Below are positions 6,475-14,503 of a stretch of DNA of 15,745 nt, piece after piece. The position numbers and the translations under genes are program-made. The notes beneath the pieces were generated by a model that searched no databases, was not told where the DNA came from, and saw nothing but the letters and a program-made list of their open reading frames with translations. Origin of the DNA: Bacteroidota bacterium (GTDB lineage: Bacteria > Bacteroidota > Bacteroidia > Chitinophagales > Saprospiraceae); the NCBI GenBank assembly GCA_008501835.1, contig QQUB01000058.1, forward strand, positions 1 through 15,745, in the 5' to 3' direction. Each line of letters starts with the position of its first letter. Position 1 is the stretch's first letter.

Positions 6475-8160
6475 ATGAAAGAGATTAAAGTTTTCTTAAA
6501 ATCCCTGATACTTTTGACCTTTTGTCACCTGGCCAACGCTCAGGAAGATTCGGGTGGTCGTATATCCGGGAATCTGGAAGCCAACTCGAACTTCTTCATG
6601 AAAGATACAAGGATCGGTGCAGCTAATACTCCACAATATGAACACGAATTGTTTGGAGCGGATGCATGGATGAATCTTAACTACAGTAATTGGGGGTTTG
6701 ATTTTGGTCTGAGATTTGATATTTACAATAATTCATACCTCCCGGATCCAAGAAATTCCTACACGGATGAAGGTATAGGTCGCTGGTACATCAAAAAGAA
6801 GATCCAGAAGCTGGAAATCTCCGCAGGTTACCTTTATGATCAGGTGGGAAGTGGAATCATTTTCAGAGCCTATGAACAAAGACCGTTGTTTATTGATAAT
6901 GCTCTGAAAGGAGTGAGGCTGACCTATGATCTTAACGAAGACTGGAAGATCAAAGCTTTTACGGGTCGCCAAAAAAATGCATTTGACGTTTACCAGTCTG
7001 TTATTAAGGGTGGAAGTATTGAAGGGTATATTGCAGGGAAAGAAGGCAGTAAATGGTCCCTGGCTCCAGGTCTTGGCGTCGTAGGGCGTACCCATAGTAA
7101 GGACGCTATTGATGATTTATATTCAACAATAGGAAGTTATACCCCACAGGACACGGTTAGCATTACTTACAACACCTACGCGGTATCGCTTTATAATACC
7201 CTTACATTTGGAAAATTTGGGTGGTATGCGGAAGCAGCCTATAAGACCAATGAAACCTTTTTTGACACCTTTGCGGAAAAACATAACTGGGATGGAGGAG
7301 TATCCGAAGGTAAATTTGTGAGAAGACCAGGAACAGTTTTTTATTCAAGTCTGAGTTACGGTACCAAAGGTTTCGGTATCAATGTAGAGGGAAAACGAAC
7401 AGAGAACTTCACTTTCAGGGCCAACCCATTTGTTCAACTCAATCGGGGAATGATCAACTTTTTGCCCCCAATGACGAGAATCAATTCCTACCGATTGACA
7501 GCACGATATGCAGCAGCTACCCAGGAGTTGGGGGAGATGGCCTTCCAGGCAGATATTAATTACAACCCTTCCCGAAAATTGAATTTCAACCTCAATTTTT
7601 CTAATATCACTGATCTCAATGACGTTCAGTTGTATCGCGAAGTTTATTTTACAGCCAAGTACAAATACAAACGTAAATGGGAGTTATTGGCAGGAATTCA
7701 AATGCAGCAATACAACCAGGAAATTTATGAGATAAAACCAGGAGTTCCATTGCTGGAAACAATTACTCCGTTCATTGATTTCACTTACAAAATTGACAGA
7801 AAAAAAGCCATCAGGTTTGAAGGTCAATACATGAGTGTAGGAGATGATAATTATAAAGGTGGTAAACAGGATTATGGTAATTGGGTATTTGGTCTGGCGG
7901 AATATACAATTGCTCCAAAATGGACCTTTACGGTTTCGGATATGTTCAATATCAATCCCGGTGTAAACTCTCCGGAAAACACCAACGGCGAAAAAGAATC
8001 CATCCATTATCCAAGATTTGATATTTATTTTACTCACAAAGCCAACCGCTTTTCTCTTAGTTATGTCAAGCAGGTGGAAGGAATTGTTTGCTCCGGTGGA
8101 ATTTGTCGATTGGAGCCGGCCTTCAGTGGGGTAAAATTTACGGTTAACTCATCATTCTAA
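6475..8160 (+). CDS. Outer-membrane beta-barrel-like protein, DUF6029 type
   Basis: A Sec signal peptide (about residues 1-22, cleavage near ANA-Q) precedes about 540 residues rich in alternating aromatic and polar strands separated by short turns. The chain ends in a phenylalanine, as outer-membrane barrels often do. The sequence resembles the Bacteroidota-specific DUF6029 family by recall; no biochemical function is known to me. The mature protein has only two cysteines, Cys539 and Cys544, in a CSGGIC motif close to the C-terminal strands, which suggests a disulfide loop. The next gene starts 23 bases later and codes for an Omp28-type CxxC lipoprotein; a TlpA gene is divergent upstream. A shared envelope or thiol function is an inference from this context. 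Confidence 0.75.
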   Translation: MKEIKVFLKSLILLTFCHLANAQEDSGGRISGNLEANSNFFMKDTRIGAANTPQYEHELFGADAWMNLNYSNWGFDFGLRFDIYNNSYLPDPRNSYTDEGIGRWYIKKKIQKLEISAGYLYDQVGSGIIFRAYEQRPLFIDNALKGVRLTYDLNEDWKIKAFTGRQKNAFDVYQSVIKGGSIEGYIAGKEGSKWSLAPGLGVVGRTHSKDAIDDLYSTIGSYTPQDTVSITYNTYAVSLYNTLTFGKFGWYAEAAYKTNETFFDTFAEKHNWDGGVSEGKFVRRPGTVFYSSLSYGTKGFGINVEGKRTENFTFRANPFVQLNRGMINFLPPMTRINSYRLTARYAAATQELGEMAFQADINYNPSRKLNFNLNFSNITDLNDVQLYREVYFTAKYKYKRKWELLAGIQMQQYNQEIYEIKPGVPLLETITPFIDFTYKIDRKKAIRFEGQYMSVGDDNYKGGKQDYGNWVFGLAEYTIAPKWTFTVSDMFNINPGVNSPENTNGEKESIHYPRFDIYFTHKANRFSLSYVKQVEGIVCSGGICRLEPAFSGVKFTVNSSF

Positions 8161-8183
8161 ATCAAACAAAGCAACTCAAAAAC

Positions 8184-9020
8184 ATGCAAAAGATAAAGTT
8201 TTTATTTCTGGCTGTCCCTTTTCTATTTTTCTCCTGCCAGGAAAAGATCGTACCCATTACCATCATTCAACCTGAAGGTGACCGGGTTGTGGTGCTGGAA
8301 GAATTTTCAGGAGGAAGTTGTGTTCCATGTGCCAATGCGCATGCGGAGATTGAAAACCTATTGGCCGTTTATCCGGATAACCTGGTGGTAATCACCATGC
8401 ATACCTTTGTTGGTGGCCAAGGAAATCCTGTGGCTGGAAGCCAATACGATTTCAGGAATCAGGATGCTCATGATATATTAAGCAACCTGGGTTTTCCACA
8501 AGGAATCCCTTCTGGAGTGGTAAACAGAAAACATTTCGAGGGTGAGGTAGGACTTCAGTTAGGACTTCCAAGCTGGTCAGGAAAAATTGCGGAGGAAGTA
8601 CTTGAACAACCTAAAATCAGTGTTTTTGTCGAAAATGAATATGATGAAAACACCAGATCGCTTCAAATAAACGTTAACTTATTGCCATTGGAGGACCTCA
8701 ATGGTGATTTAAGACTAACAGTTGTTATTACAGAAAGTGGCATAATTAATAAACAAGCAACGCCTGACGGTGTTGAAGATAATTATGTACACAACCATAT
8801 CTTCAGAGATGCCATCTCTAGTGTAGAAGGAGATGCTCTTGGCAATCTGAAAGCCCAGGAGAGCAAACTGGTAACTTATAGTTACACGCTTCCGGAGGCT
8901 GATGGTGCAGGACCATGGATACCTGAGAATTGTGAGATTGTTGCTTTCGTCAGTTATTCAGGTCAGGGGGGTGAAGACAAGGATGTTTTACAGGGCGGAC
9001 ACGCCAAACTAATTGAATAA
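8184..9020 (+). CDS. Omp28-type outer-membrane lipoprotein with thioredoxin-like CxxC
   Basis: The lipobox ends at Cys18 (LFFSC). The mature part opens with a thioredoxin-like strand and a CVPC motif at Cys46-Cys49 (EEFSGGSCVPCANAH), then YPDNLVVITMHT and a cis-proline-like GIPSG. From about residue 150 a beta-rich domain follows. This arrangement matches the Omp28-related family of Bacteroidota, lipoproteins described as outer-membrane antigens in Porphyromonas; redox activity is plausible from the CxxC but not proven. The gene is 23 bases after the barrel gene and 10 bases before the M50 protease, so the three are probably one operon. Confidence 0.85.
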   Translation: MQKIKFLFLAVPFLFFSCQEKIVPITIIQPEGDRVVVLEEFSGGSCVPCANAHAEIENLLAVYPDNLVVITMHTFVGGQGNPVAGSQYDFRNQDAHDILSNLGFPQGIPSGVVNRKHFEGEVGLQLGLPSWSGKIAEEVLEQPKISVFVENEYDENTRSLQINVNLLPLEDLNGDLRLTVVITESGIINKQATPDGVEDNYVHNHIFRDAISSVEGDALGNLKAQESKLVTYSYTLPEADGAGPWIPENCEIVAFVSYSGQGGEDKDVLQGGHAKLIE

Positions 9021-9030
9021 AAAAAATTAT

Positions 9031-10146
9031 ATGAAAGGAACGTTCAGGATTGCCAGAATTTCAGGTATACCTTTGAGGATTCACTGGACGTTCCTTCTCA
9101 TTATTGCGTGGGTTGTTTTTGTGGGATTGGACGGAGAAGGAGTCATCAACCTCAACCATTTATCAAATCTGCTCATTTCCGTATTTACACTTTTCACCTG
9201 TGTTATCCTGCATGAGCTGGGTCATGCCCTGGCAGCAAGGAGGTACGGGATTTCCACATTAAATATTGTTTTATTGCCAATTGGCGGAGTAGCAATGCTG
9301 GAAAGATTGCCCGTTGACCCCAGACAGGAACTAGCCGTAGCTTTTGCAGGACCGGCAGTAAATTTTTTGATTGCCCTCATTTTTTTACCCGTTCTACTGG
9401 TAATGGATTCCAGGGTCATTGGAGAAATGTCCAACTTTATCCTGAATATTAACCAAGGAGCGTTCCCTCCTTTCAGAGTGAGTTTCTTTCATTGGTTTGC
9501 TTTTTTTCTGGTAACCCTTAATATCATTGTTGGTCTGTTCAATCTGATACCTGCCATGCCGATGGACGGGGGAAGAGTCCTTAGAGCTTTACTGGCCATT
9601 AAGCTACCAAGACATAAAGCTACCCAGATCGCAGCCACAATAGGGGCAATTATTTCCGGAGTTATTGTCATTTACGGAGTTTTCAACAAAAACTGGATAC
9701 TTGTTTTTATTGGTCTCTATGTATTCACTTCTGCATTTGGTGAATTCAGAACCATCAAAAATGAACTTTTTTTGGCAGAAAATAAGGTGAGTCAATTGAT
9801 GGATACCAACTTTTCAATGATCAATGAAGAAACATCGTTAAAAAAAGTTGTAGAAGCTTTTACCCTGCAGGATCTCAACTATCTAATCGTACAAGGAAAT
9901 TCGGGAGGAGTGGTAGGAGTTTTAACACAGGAAAGCGTTTTGGAGGCTGTCAAGAATATTGAAGATCAACAACGTTCCATTGGCTCGTTTTTTCCTTTTC
10001 CAGCGGTAAAAACAGAATTAAACGAAAGCCTGCAGAATGCATTAAATGCCATGTATACCAACAAACGGGCCGCACTGACAGTCATGAAAGATGATGAGGT
10101 CATGGGAATAATTGACCGGGATACTATTCATCATTTTTTAAAATAA
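9031..10146 (+). CDS. Site-2 protease (M50 family) with C-terminal CBS domains
   Basis: An integral-membrane zinc metalloprotease: HELGH at 61-65 supplies two zinc ligands and the catalytic glutamate, and Asp179 in NLIPAMPMDGG (171-181) is the third ligand. About six hydrophobic segments fill residues 10-235, and two CBS repeats follow at about 250-371, which in this subfamily may sense adenine nucleotides. Substrate is unknown; relatives cut transmembrane anti-sigma factors or clear signal peptides. I chose the ATG at 9031, ten bases after the preceding stop, over an in-frame TTG at 9013 that overlaps that gene, because the conserved part begins only at about FRIARISGIPL. The last codons form half of a large inverted repeat. 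Confidence 0.92.
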   Translation: MKGTFRIARISGIPLRIHWTFLLIIAWVVFVGLDGEGVINLNHLSNLLISVFTLFTCVILHELGHALAARRYGISTLNIVLLPIGGVAMLERLPVDPRQELAVAFAGPAVNFLIALIFLPVLLVMDSRVIGEMSNFILNINQGAFPPFRVSFFHWFAFFLVTLNIIVGLFNLIPAMPMDGGRVLRALLAIKLPRHKATQIAATIGAIISGVIVIYGVFNKNWILVFIGLYVFTSAFGEFRTIKNELFLAENKVSQLMDTNFSMINEETSLKKVVEAFTLQDLNYLIVQGNSGGVVGVLTQESVLEAVKNIEDQQRSIGSFFPFPAVKTELNESLQNALNAMYTNKRAALTVMKDDEVMGIIDRDTIHHFLK

Positions 10147-10160
10147 TTTCTCCCGGTCAA
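10112..10160. repeat. Ten-bp inverted repeat spanning the end of the M50 gene
   Basis: TTGACCGGGA (10112-10121, inside the coding region) is exactly complementary to TCCCGGTCAA (10151-10160, after the stop), with a 29-base AT-rich loop. It lies between two convergent genes and could end transcription or protect 3' ends, but the T-run expected of a standard terminator is absent. Confidence 0.45.
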
Positions 10161-10185
10161 ATTAACTTCTTCAGGTAGTTTATTT

Positions 10186-10686
10186 TTACAACCCCAATTT
10201 GGCTGCTACAAAGGGCATGACATCCTCTGCCTCTCCGGCATATAATAGTGCATTAAAAATACTGGAGTCAAAAATCATGGTATACCCTTGTTCCTTAGCA
10301 ACATCAGCTATCGCTTTCTCAGCTTTTTCAACAATAGGTTGTAATAGCTCAGCCCTTTTGTTATTCACTTTCTGAATTACTTCTTGTTCATAAGCCAGTA
10401 TAGATTGCCTTTCTTTTTCAAGAGCTTCCTCTGTTTCCCTGGCCTGAACAGGAGACATCGTCTGAGCATTATTCACATAATTATTAACTTTCGTTTGAAA
10501 ATCGGTGGCCATTTTCTCGCCTTTGGCTACCAACTGCTTCTGGTAGGATTCCAGATTTGCATCTGCCGCTTTAGTCTCAGGCATGGAAGATAAAAGATTT
10601 CCAAAATTGAGGTGTCCGTACTTTTGTGCCATCCCCATAGTAGCAGACATTAAAATAACCGTAATTAATATTCCTAGTCTCTTCAT
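10186..10686 (-). CDS. OmpH/Skp-family periplasmic chaperone
   Basis: A signal peptide (1-20, MGMAQ) precedes a mostly helical, highly charged protein of 146 mature residues. An N-terminal strand (KYGHLNFGNLL) and a C-terminal segment (AIADVAKEQGYTMIFDSS) frame a long coiled-coil hairpin, the jellyfish-tentacle plan of Skp. In Gram-negative bacteria Skp holds unfolded outer-membrane proteins on the way to the Bam complex. Bacteroidota usually carry several copies, often beside bamA; this copy is alone, near other envelope genes. A TACCTTTG element lies close upstream. Confident of family, not of clients. Confidence 0.9.
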   Translation of the reverse strand: MKRLGILITVILMSATMGMAQKYGHLNFGNLLSSMPETKAADANLESYQKQLVAKGEKMATDFQTKVNNYVNNAQTMSPVQARETEEALEKERQSILAYEQEVIQKVNNKRAELLQPIVEKAEKAIADVAKEQGYTMIFDSSIFNALLYAGEAEDVMPFVAAKLGL

Positions 10687-10712
10687 GATATAAATTTTTC
10701 CTGTTTAGACAG

Positions 10713-10720
10713 CAAAGGTA
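10713..10720 (-). promoter_or_regulatory. Predicted -7 element for the OmpH gene
   Basis: TACCTTTG on the minus strand matches TAnnTTTG and predicts a leader of about 20 bases before the OmpH start. It is identical to the dnaX element. No clear -33 motif. Confidence 0.5.
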
Positions 10721-10819
10721 ACCGAAGAATAACAGGATTAAAACTATTTAACGAAATGGTAACTTTTTAAAATAAAACAAAAAGTTTTATTAAAAGTGGA
10801 TTTTTAAAAACAAAAAGTT

Positions 10820-10827
10820 TATATTTG
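10820..10827 (+). promoter_or_regulatory. Predicted -7 element for the glucosaminidase gene
   Basis: TATATTTG matches TAnnTTTG and would start a transcript near 10834, about 167 bases before the ATG. No clear -33 motif. Confidence 0.4.
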
Positions 10828-10960
10828 TAAACCCATTTGTATCTCGCTAAAGTTGAAATTCAACTTTTGCAAAGTAACAGATTTCATTTTTCAAGGCTCA
10901 AAAAACACCTGATCAACTGTTTTTCATTTGTCGGTTGAAATTTGGAATTTGAAAATTACT

Positions 10961-10984
10961 ATGAGGCGATTTATCGCAGCATAG
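10961..10984 (+). other. Seven-codon upstream frame in the glucosaminidase leader
   Basis: ATG, six more sense codons (MRRFIAA) and TAG end 16 bases before the glucosaminidase ATG. A GCGAT/ATCGC hairpin lies inside it. A frame this short arises easily by chance, so a regulatory role is only possible. Confidence 0.2.
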
Positions 10985-11000
10985 GTTAAATAGTACGGTT

Positions 11001-11867
11001 ATGTCAAACAAATACTTAGCGTTAATACAGTCTAAAGTAAACCATCAATTTGATGAGTTGAAAATTCGTGTCAAACAAACCACTTCACTCATAAAAGCCA
11101 GGGTTAATGCTTATTGGTTTAAAGCGGCCTTGTTAGGAGTTGCAATTTGGATGTTTTATGTTAAAGATGTGAGCATCAATTTAAACCTTAAAGCAAAGGC
11201 TAGTAATTTGATGGCAGTCCAATCCAGTGAACAAATTACCAACAAGGATGATCTGGAAGCAAAACCTCAAAATACTTCCCTGGTTGGTAAAAAGTCTGAT
11301 GAAAAGTCCAGAACCAAAAGCAAAAAGCAAGAGGATGACAACCTTATGAACACATACTCCAATCTACCTTTTGATGGAAATTCTCTTGAATTATCTGATT
11401 CAGAACGCAGGAAACTGGAGAAAATCCAAAAACAAAAAGCATATGTAAAAAAATATGCTGCCCTGGCAAAAAAGGAAATGAAGGATTATGGTATCCCGGC
11501 AAGTATTACCCTGGCACAGGGTTTATTGGAAAGTAATGCGGGGGAAAGTAAACTTGCCAAAAACAACCGAAATCATTTTGGAATGAAATGTTTTTCCAGA
11601 AAATGTAAAAAGGGACACTGTAGTAATTTCACAGATGATTCCCACAAAGATTTCTTCAAGATCTTTGAAACTCCTGCAGACAGCTATCGCGCTCACAGTA
11701 AACTTTTGAGAAATGGTAGTCGTTACAACGGTTTATTCAAACTCAAAAAATCAGACTACAAAGGCTGGTCAAGGGGATTACGAAAAGCTGGATATGCCAC
11801 CGATCCAAATTATGATAAAAAACTTATCAGATTGATTGAGGAATTGAAGTTATATAGGTACGATTAA
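11001..11867 (+). CDS. Membrane-anchored glucosaminidase-domain protein (peptidoglycan hydrolase, GH73-like)
   Basis: Residues 1-40 are basic and cytoplasmic, about 40-57 a single membrane segment, and about 65-140 a Lys/Ser/Glu-rich linker. Residues about 145-288 are the glucosaminidase domain, facing the periplasm. The catalytic glutamate is probably Glu177 in AQGLLESNAGES, followed by the family motif NHFGMKC. GH73 enzymes cut the N-acetylglucosaminyl bond in peptidoglycan glycan strands. The only cysteines, Cys197, Cys202 and Cys207, form an even CX4CX4C pattern with His206, an insertion that could bind metal or make one disulfide. It stands alone, convergent with fumarylacetoacetase and sharing a terminator with it. 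Confidence 0.87.
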   Translation: MSNKYLALIQSKVNHQFDELKIRVKQTTSLIKARVNAYWFKAALLGVAIWMFYVKDVSINLNLKAKASNLMAVQSSEQITNKDDLEAKPQNTSLVGKKSDEKSRTKSKKQEDDNLMNTYSNLPFDGNSLELSDSERRKLEKIQKQKAYVKKYAALAKKEMKDYGIPASITLAQGLLESNAGESKLAKNNRNHFGMKCFSRKCKKGHCSNFTDDSHKDFFKIFETPADSYRAHSKLLRNGSRYNGLFKLKKSDYKGWSRGLRKAGYATDPNYDKKLIRLIEELKLYRYD

Positions 11868-11876
11868 TAATGGAGG

Positions 11877-11924
11877 AAAAAGAGGTTGTCTCATAAGCTA
11901 ATGAGGCAACCTCTTTCCTTTTTT
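11877..11924. terminator. Bidirectional terminator between glucosaminidase and fumarylacetoacetase
   Basis: A 16-pair stem with one G-U pair (11879-11894 with 11901-11916) and a six-base loop is flanked by five A on the left and six T on the right, so it can work on both strands. The right T-run overlaps the stop codon of the minus-strand gene at 11923-11925. Confidence 0.88.
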
Positions 11925-13191
11925 ATTTGGTAGGCAAAACCTTTCCTTCCGCTTCACCAAATCCAATTCTTACACCATCCTTTTCACAGAATCCTCTCAT
12001 TATCACACTATCTCCATCCTGGATGAATTTTCTTTCTGTACCGTCAGGCATTGACACGGGTTTGGTTCCTTTCCAGGATATTTCCAGCATGGATCCATAG
12101 GAATCAGGAGTTGGACCACTTATCGTTCCTGATGCATAAAGGTCTCCTACATTGATGTTACATCCATTAACTGTATGGTGCGCCAGTTGCTGACACATAT
12201 TCCAATACATGTATTTGAAATTTGATCTGGAAACTATTTTCCCTTCCGTATCTTCAGGTTTGATTTCCACTTCCAGGTGGATATCATAGTTCTTTTGACC
12301 TTCATATTGTAAATAGGATAACACCTCTGGCTCCTGTTTTGGCCCCTGAACCCTAAATGGCTCCAATGCTTCAAGAGTGATTACCCATGGAGATACTGTT
12401 GAAGCAAAGTTTTTGCCCAGAAATGGCCCAAGCGGTACATATTCCCATTTTTGAATATCTCTTGCTGACCAATCATTGAACAGGATCAAGCCAAAAATAT
12501 AATCCTCTGCCTCCGAGGTAGATACCGTATCTCCTAATTTTGTCTTTTTACCAATTACAAATCCCATTTCCAACTCGAAATCCAACAATCTGCACGGACC
12601 ATAAACCGGCTGGTCACTGTCTGCTGGGATCATTTGTCCTTTTGGTCTGTGAATATCAGTTCCTGAAACTACGATGGAAGATGCCCTGCCATGATAGCCT
12701 ACAGGTAAATGACGCCAGTTAGGTAACAGGGCATTATCAGGATCTCTGAACATAGTTCCTACGTTTGTCGCATGTTCAATACTGGAATAGAAATCCGTGT
12801 AATCCTGGATTTTTATGGGCATTTGCATATCGACATCCTTCATATGCACCATAAACTGTTTCGCTTTGGATTCACCATTCCATTTACCTGGAATATCCTG
12901 AAGTATTTCTGATAGGCGATTTCGTAATTCACTCACCTTTTCTTTACCTTCTGCCATCAGATCATTCAAAAATTCCCTGGAAAAAACGGATGTGTCAATC
13001 CTCAATCCTTCGAGAAATCCGAGGTATTCAAGTTCGACGAGGTCAATCACATATTCTCCTATTGCAGAACAAACTCTTTTTTCTCCAAAGGTGGTTTCAA
13101 AAACCCCAAATGGCAGATTTTGGATTGGAAAGTCCGACCCTGGAAGAACATCCACCCAGGATTTGAGATTTGGATTATTTGCTTTGATCAT
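11923..13191 (-). CDS. fahA: Fumarylacetoacetase
   Basis: This cytoplasmic enzyme splits 4-fumarylacetoacetate into fumarate and acetoacetate, the last step of tyrosine and phenylalanine breakdown. All known active-site residues of the mammalian enzyme are present, offset by seven: metal ligands Asp133, Glu206, Glu208 and Asp240, catalytic His140, and Lys260. The signatures SSIEHATNVGTMFRD, LPVGYHGRASS and FNDWSARDIQKWE are clear. The 422-residue length is normal, with an N-terminal SH3-like domain (about 1-118) before the catalytic domain. No other gene of the tyrosine pathway is in the window. The start ATG is the first in frame and fits the family. Confidence 0.97.
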   Translation of the reverse strand: MIKANNPNLKSWVDVLPGSDFPIQNLPFGVFETTFGEKRVCSAIGEYVIDLVELEYLGFLEGLRIDTSVFSREFLNDLMAEGKEKVSELRNRLSEILQDIPGKWNGESKAKQFMVHMKDVDMQMPIKIQDYTDFYSSIEHATNVGTMFRDPDNALLPNWRHLPVGYHGRASSIVVSGTDIHRPKGQMIPADSDQPVYGPCRLLDFELEMGFVIGKKTKLGDTVSTSEAEDYIFGLILFNDWSARDIQKWEYVPLGPFLGKNFASTVSPWVITLEALEPFRVQGPKQEPEVLSYLQYEGQKNYDIHLEVEIKPEDTEGKIVSRSNFKYMYWNMCQQLAHHTVNGCNINVGDLYASGTISGPTPDSYGSMLEISWKGTKPVSMPDGTERKFIQDGDSVIMRGFCEKDGVRIGFGEAEGKVLPTK

Positions 13192-13218
13192 TGATTAGGT
13201 TTTTCAAATTTTAATACA

Positions 13219-13282
13219 TCGGACAACCGCAATCTGACGTCCGACAAGCGAACATAGTCAACATCATTATGCATAGTAATGT
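13219..13282. promoter_or_regulatory. Operator-like palindromes between fumarylacetoacetase and glycosyltransferase
   Basis: TCGGAC (13219-13224) and GTCCGA (13239-13244) form an inverted repeat with a 14-base spacer. At 13261-13282 a 22-base imperfect palindrome matches its own complement at 18 positions, centred on ATGCAT. Both are near the fumarylacetoacetase start and could bind a dimeric regulator; which gene they serve is unknown. Confidence 0.3.
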
Positions 13283-13447
13283 CCAAATAAACCAGTGCTT
13301 TTTATTTTTCATCTGTTTAAAAATTTTCTACACAAATGTTACCACTCCGCTCTCTGATGATATTTTTTAATCAAACACTTGTGTGAAATTTATGATTAAT
13401 AATTATCATTATCGTTTCATTTTCAACAAATCTGAAACGCTGTAAAA

Positions 13448-13455
13448 TATCTTTG
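13448..13455 (+). promoter_or_regulatory. Predicted -7 element for the glycosyltransferase gene
   Basis: TATCTTTG matches TAnnTTTG and places a transcript start near 13462, only about 17 bases before the TTG at 13479. This supports TTG as the start codon. Confidence 0.45.
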
Positions 13456-13478
13456 AGTTTGAAGATAAATCTTTTAGT

Positions 13479-14501
13479 TTGAATAACGCTCCTTCAAGAT
13501 TATTAATTACCCCTCTCAACTGGGGCCTCGGACATGCTACCCGATGCATTCCAATCATTCAGGACTACCTTCAAAAAGGATGGGAAGTTAATATTGCTGG
13601 TGATGGTGACTCACTTGAATTACTCAAAAAAGAATTTCCAACACTGACCTATTTTCCCCTCCCTGGATATGATATTAATTACCGGTTTAATAATATGTAC
13701 TTCAATATATTATTTCAAATGCCAAAAATAGTAATTGCGGCATTGAAAGAAAATTTTGCTGTAAGAGAAATTGTCAGGACTCAACAAATCGATCTGCTGA
13801 TCTCTGACAATCGGTTTGGATGTTTTTCAAAATCTGTAAAAAGCATTTTTATTACTCACCAGGTTAATATCCTTGTTGGTTTTAAACCACTTCAAAGACT
13901 GGTAAACTTTTTTAACCATTGGGTAATAAAGAGGTTTGATGAATGTTGGATACCTGACCTGCCACCTAATCGATTGGGTGGAAAATTATCAGATAATTCA
14001 GCTTTGCCCAATTCCAGATACATTGGTTTATTATCGAGGATGAAAAAATTAAATACTCCTGTAGTCTGGGATCTGGTGGTTGTGCTTTCAGGACCAGAGC
14101 CTCAGAGAAGTAAATTTGAAAACCTTGTTTTGAAACAATTAGCTGAACTTAGTCTGAAATCAGTCGTTGTTCAGGGAAAACCTGGAAAAAAAATTCACCG
14201 TTCAATTGATGAAAACACCAGATTGATTTCCTATGCCACTTCCGCTGAACTAAATGAAATAATGTGTGCTTCGAGAATGATCCTGTGTCGTTCAGGATAC
14301 AGCAGTCTAATGGACCTTGCTGCCCTGGGTAAAAAGGCTATCCTTGTACCCACTCCCGGACAAACAGAACAAGAATACCTTGCTAATCACCTATCTGAGC
14401 AGGGAATTTTTTATTTCCAGCAACAAAAGCATTTTAACCTTTCCGAAGCTCTCGTTAAGGGCCAAAACTTTTCAGGACTTGAAACAGGACAAATAAAGTA
14501 A
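13479..14501 (+). CDS. MurG-like glycosyltransferase (GT28/GT-B fold), TTG start
   Basis: A two-domain GT-B protein of 340 residues. The N-terminal domain has the loop NWGLGHATRC (residues 14-23), like the GxGGH loop of MurG. The C-terminal domain has the nucleotide-sugar signature CRSGYSSLMDLAALGK (from Cys270) and PTPGQTEQEYLANHL (from Pro291), in which the Gln/Glu pair would contact the sugar. No membrane segment is evident; such enzymes work at the inner face of the membrane. Donor and acceptor are unknown, and it is too divergent to be MurG itself. No ATG lies in frame between the upstream stop (13443-13445) and the GLGH motif, so TTG at 13479 is the best start. It ends two bases from the convergent lipoprotein gene. 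Confidence 0.8.
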   Translation: MNNAPSRLLITPLNWGLGHATRCIPIIQDYLQKGWEVNIAGDGDSLELLKKEFPTLTYFPLPGYDINYRFNNMYFNILFQMPKIVIAALKENFAVREIVRTQQIDLLISDNRFGCFSKSVKSIFITHQVNILVGFKPLQRLVNFFNHWVIKRFDECWIPDLPPNRLGGKLSDNSALPNSRYIGLLSRMKKLNTPVVWDLVVVLSGPEPQRSKFENLVLKQLAELSLKSVVVQGKPGKKIHRSIDENTRLISYATSAELNEIMCASRMILCRSGYSSLMDLAALGKKAILVPTPGQTEQEYLANHLSEQGIFYFQQQKHFNLSEALVKGQNFSGLETGQIK

Positions 14502-14503
14502 AC

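Larger units (their letters stand above)
10687..11000. other. Divergent intergenic region with two promoters and a long leader
   Basis: This 314-base stretch contains the OmpH promoter on the left, an AT-rich centre and the glucosaminidase promoter, followed by a leader of about 167 bases. The leader holds a hairpin AAAGTTG/CAACTTT (10849-10867), a hairpin GCGAT/ATCGC (10966-10977) and a seven-codon upstream frame (10961-10984). No longer gene is seen in it. Confidence 0.5.

Noticed and set aside
9013..9030. TTG at 9013 as the start of the M50 protease
   Set aside because: It overlaps the preceding gene's stop and adds only a Lys/Asn-rich hexapeptide; the ATG at 9031 fits the family start and gives normal operon spacing.
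12540..12722. Plus-strand frame of 60 codons opposite fumarylacetoacetase
   Set aside because: It lies antisense to the most conserved active-site region of a clear enzyme gene.
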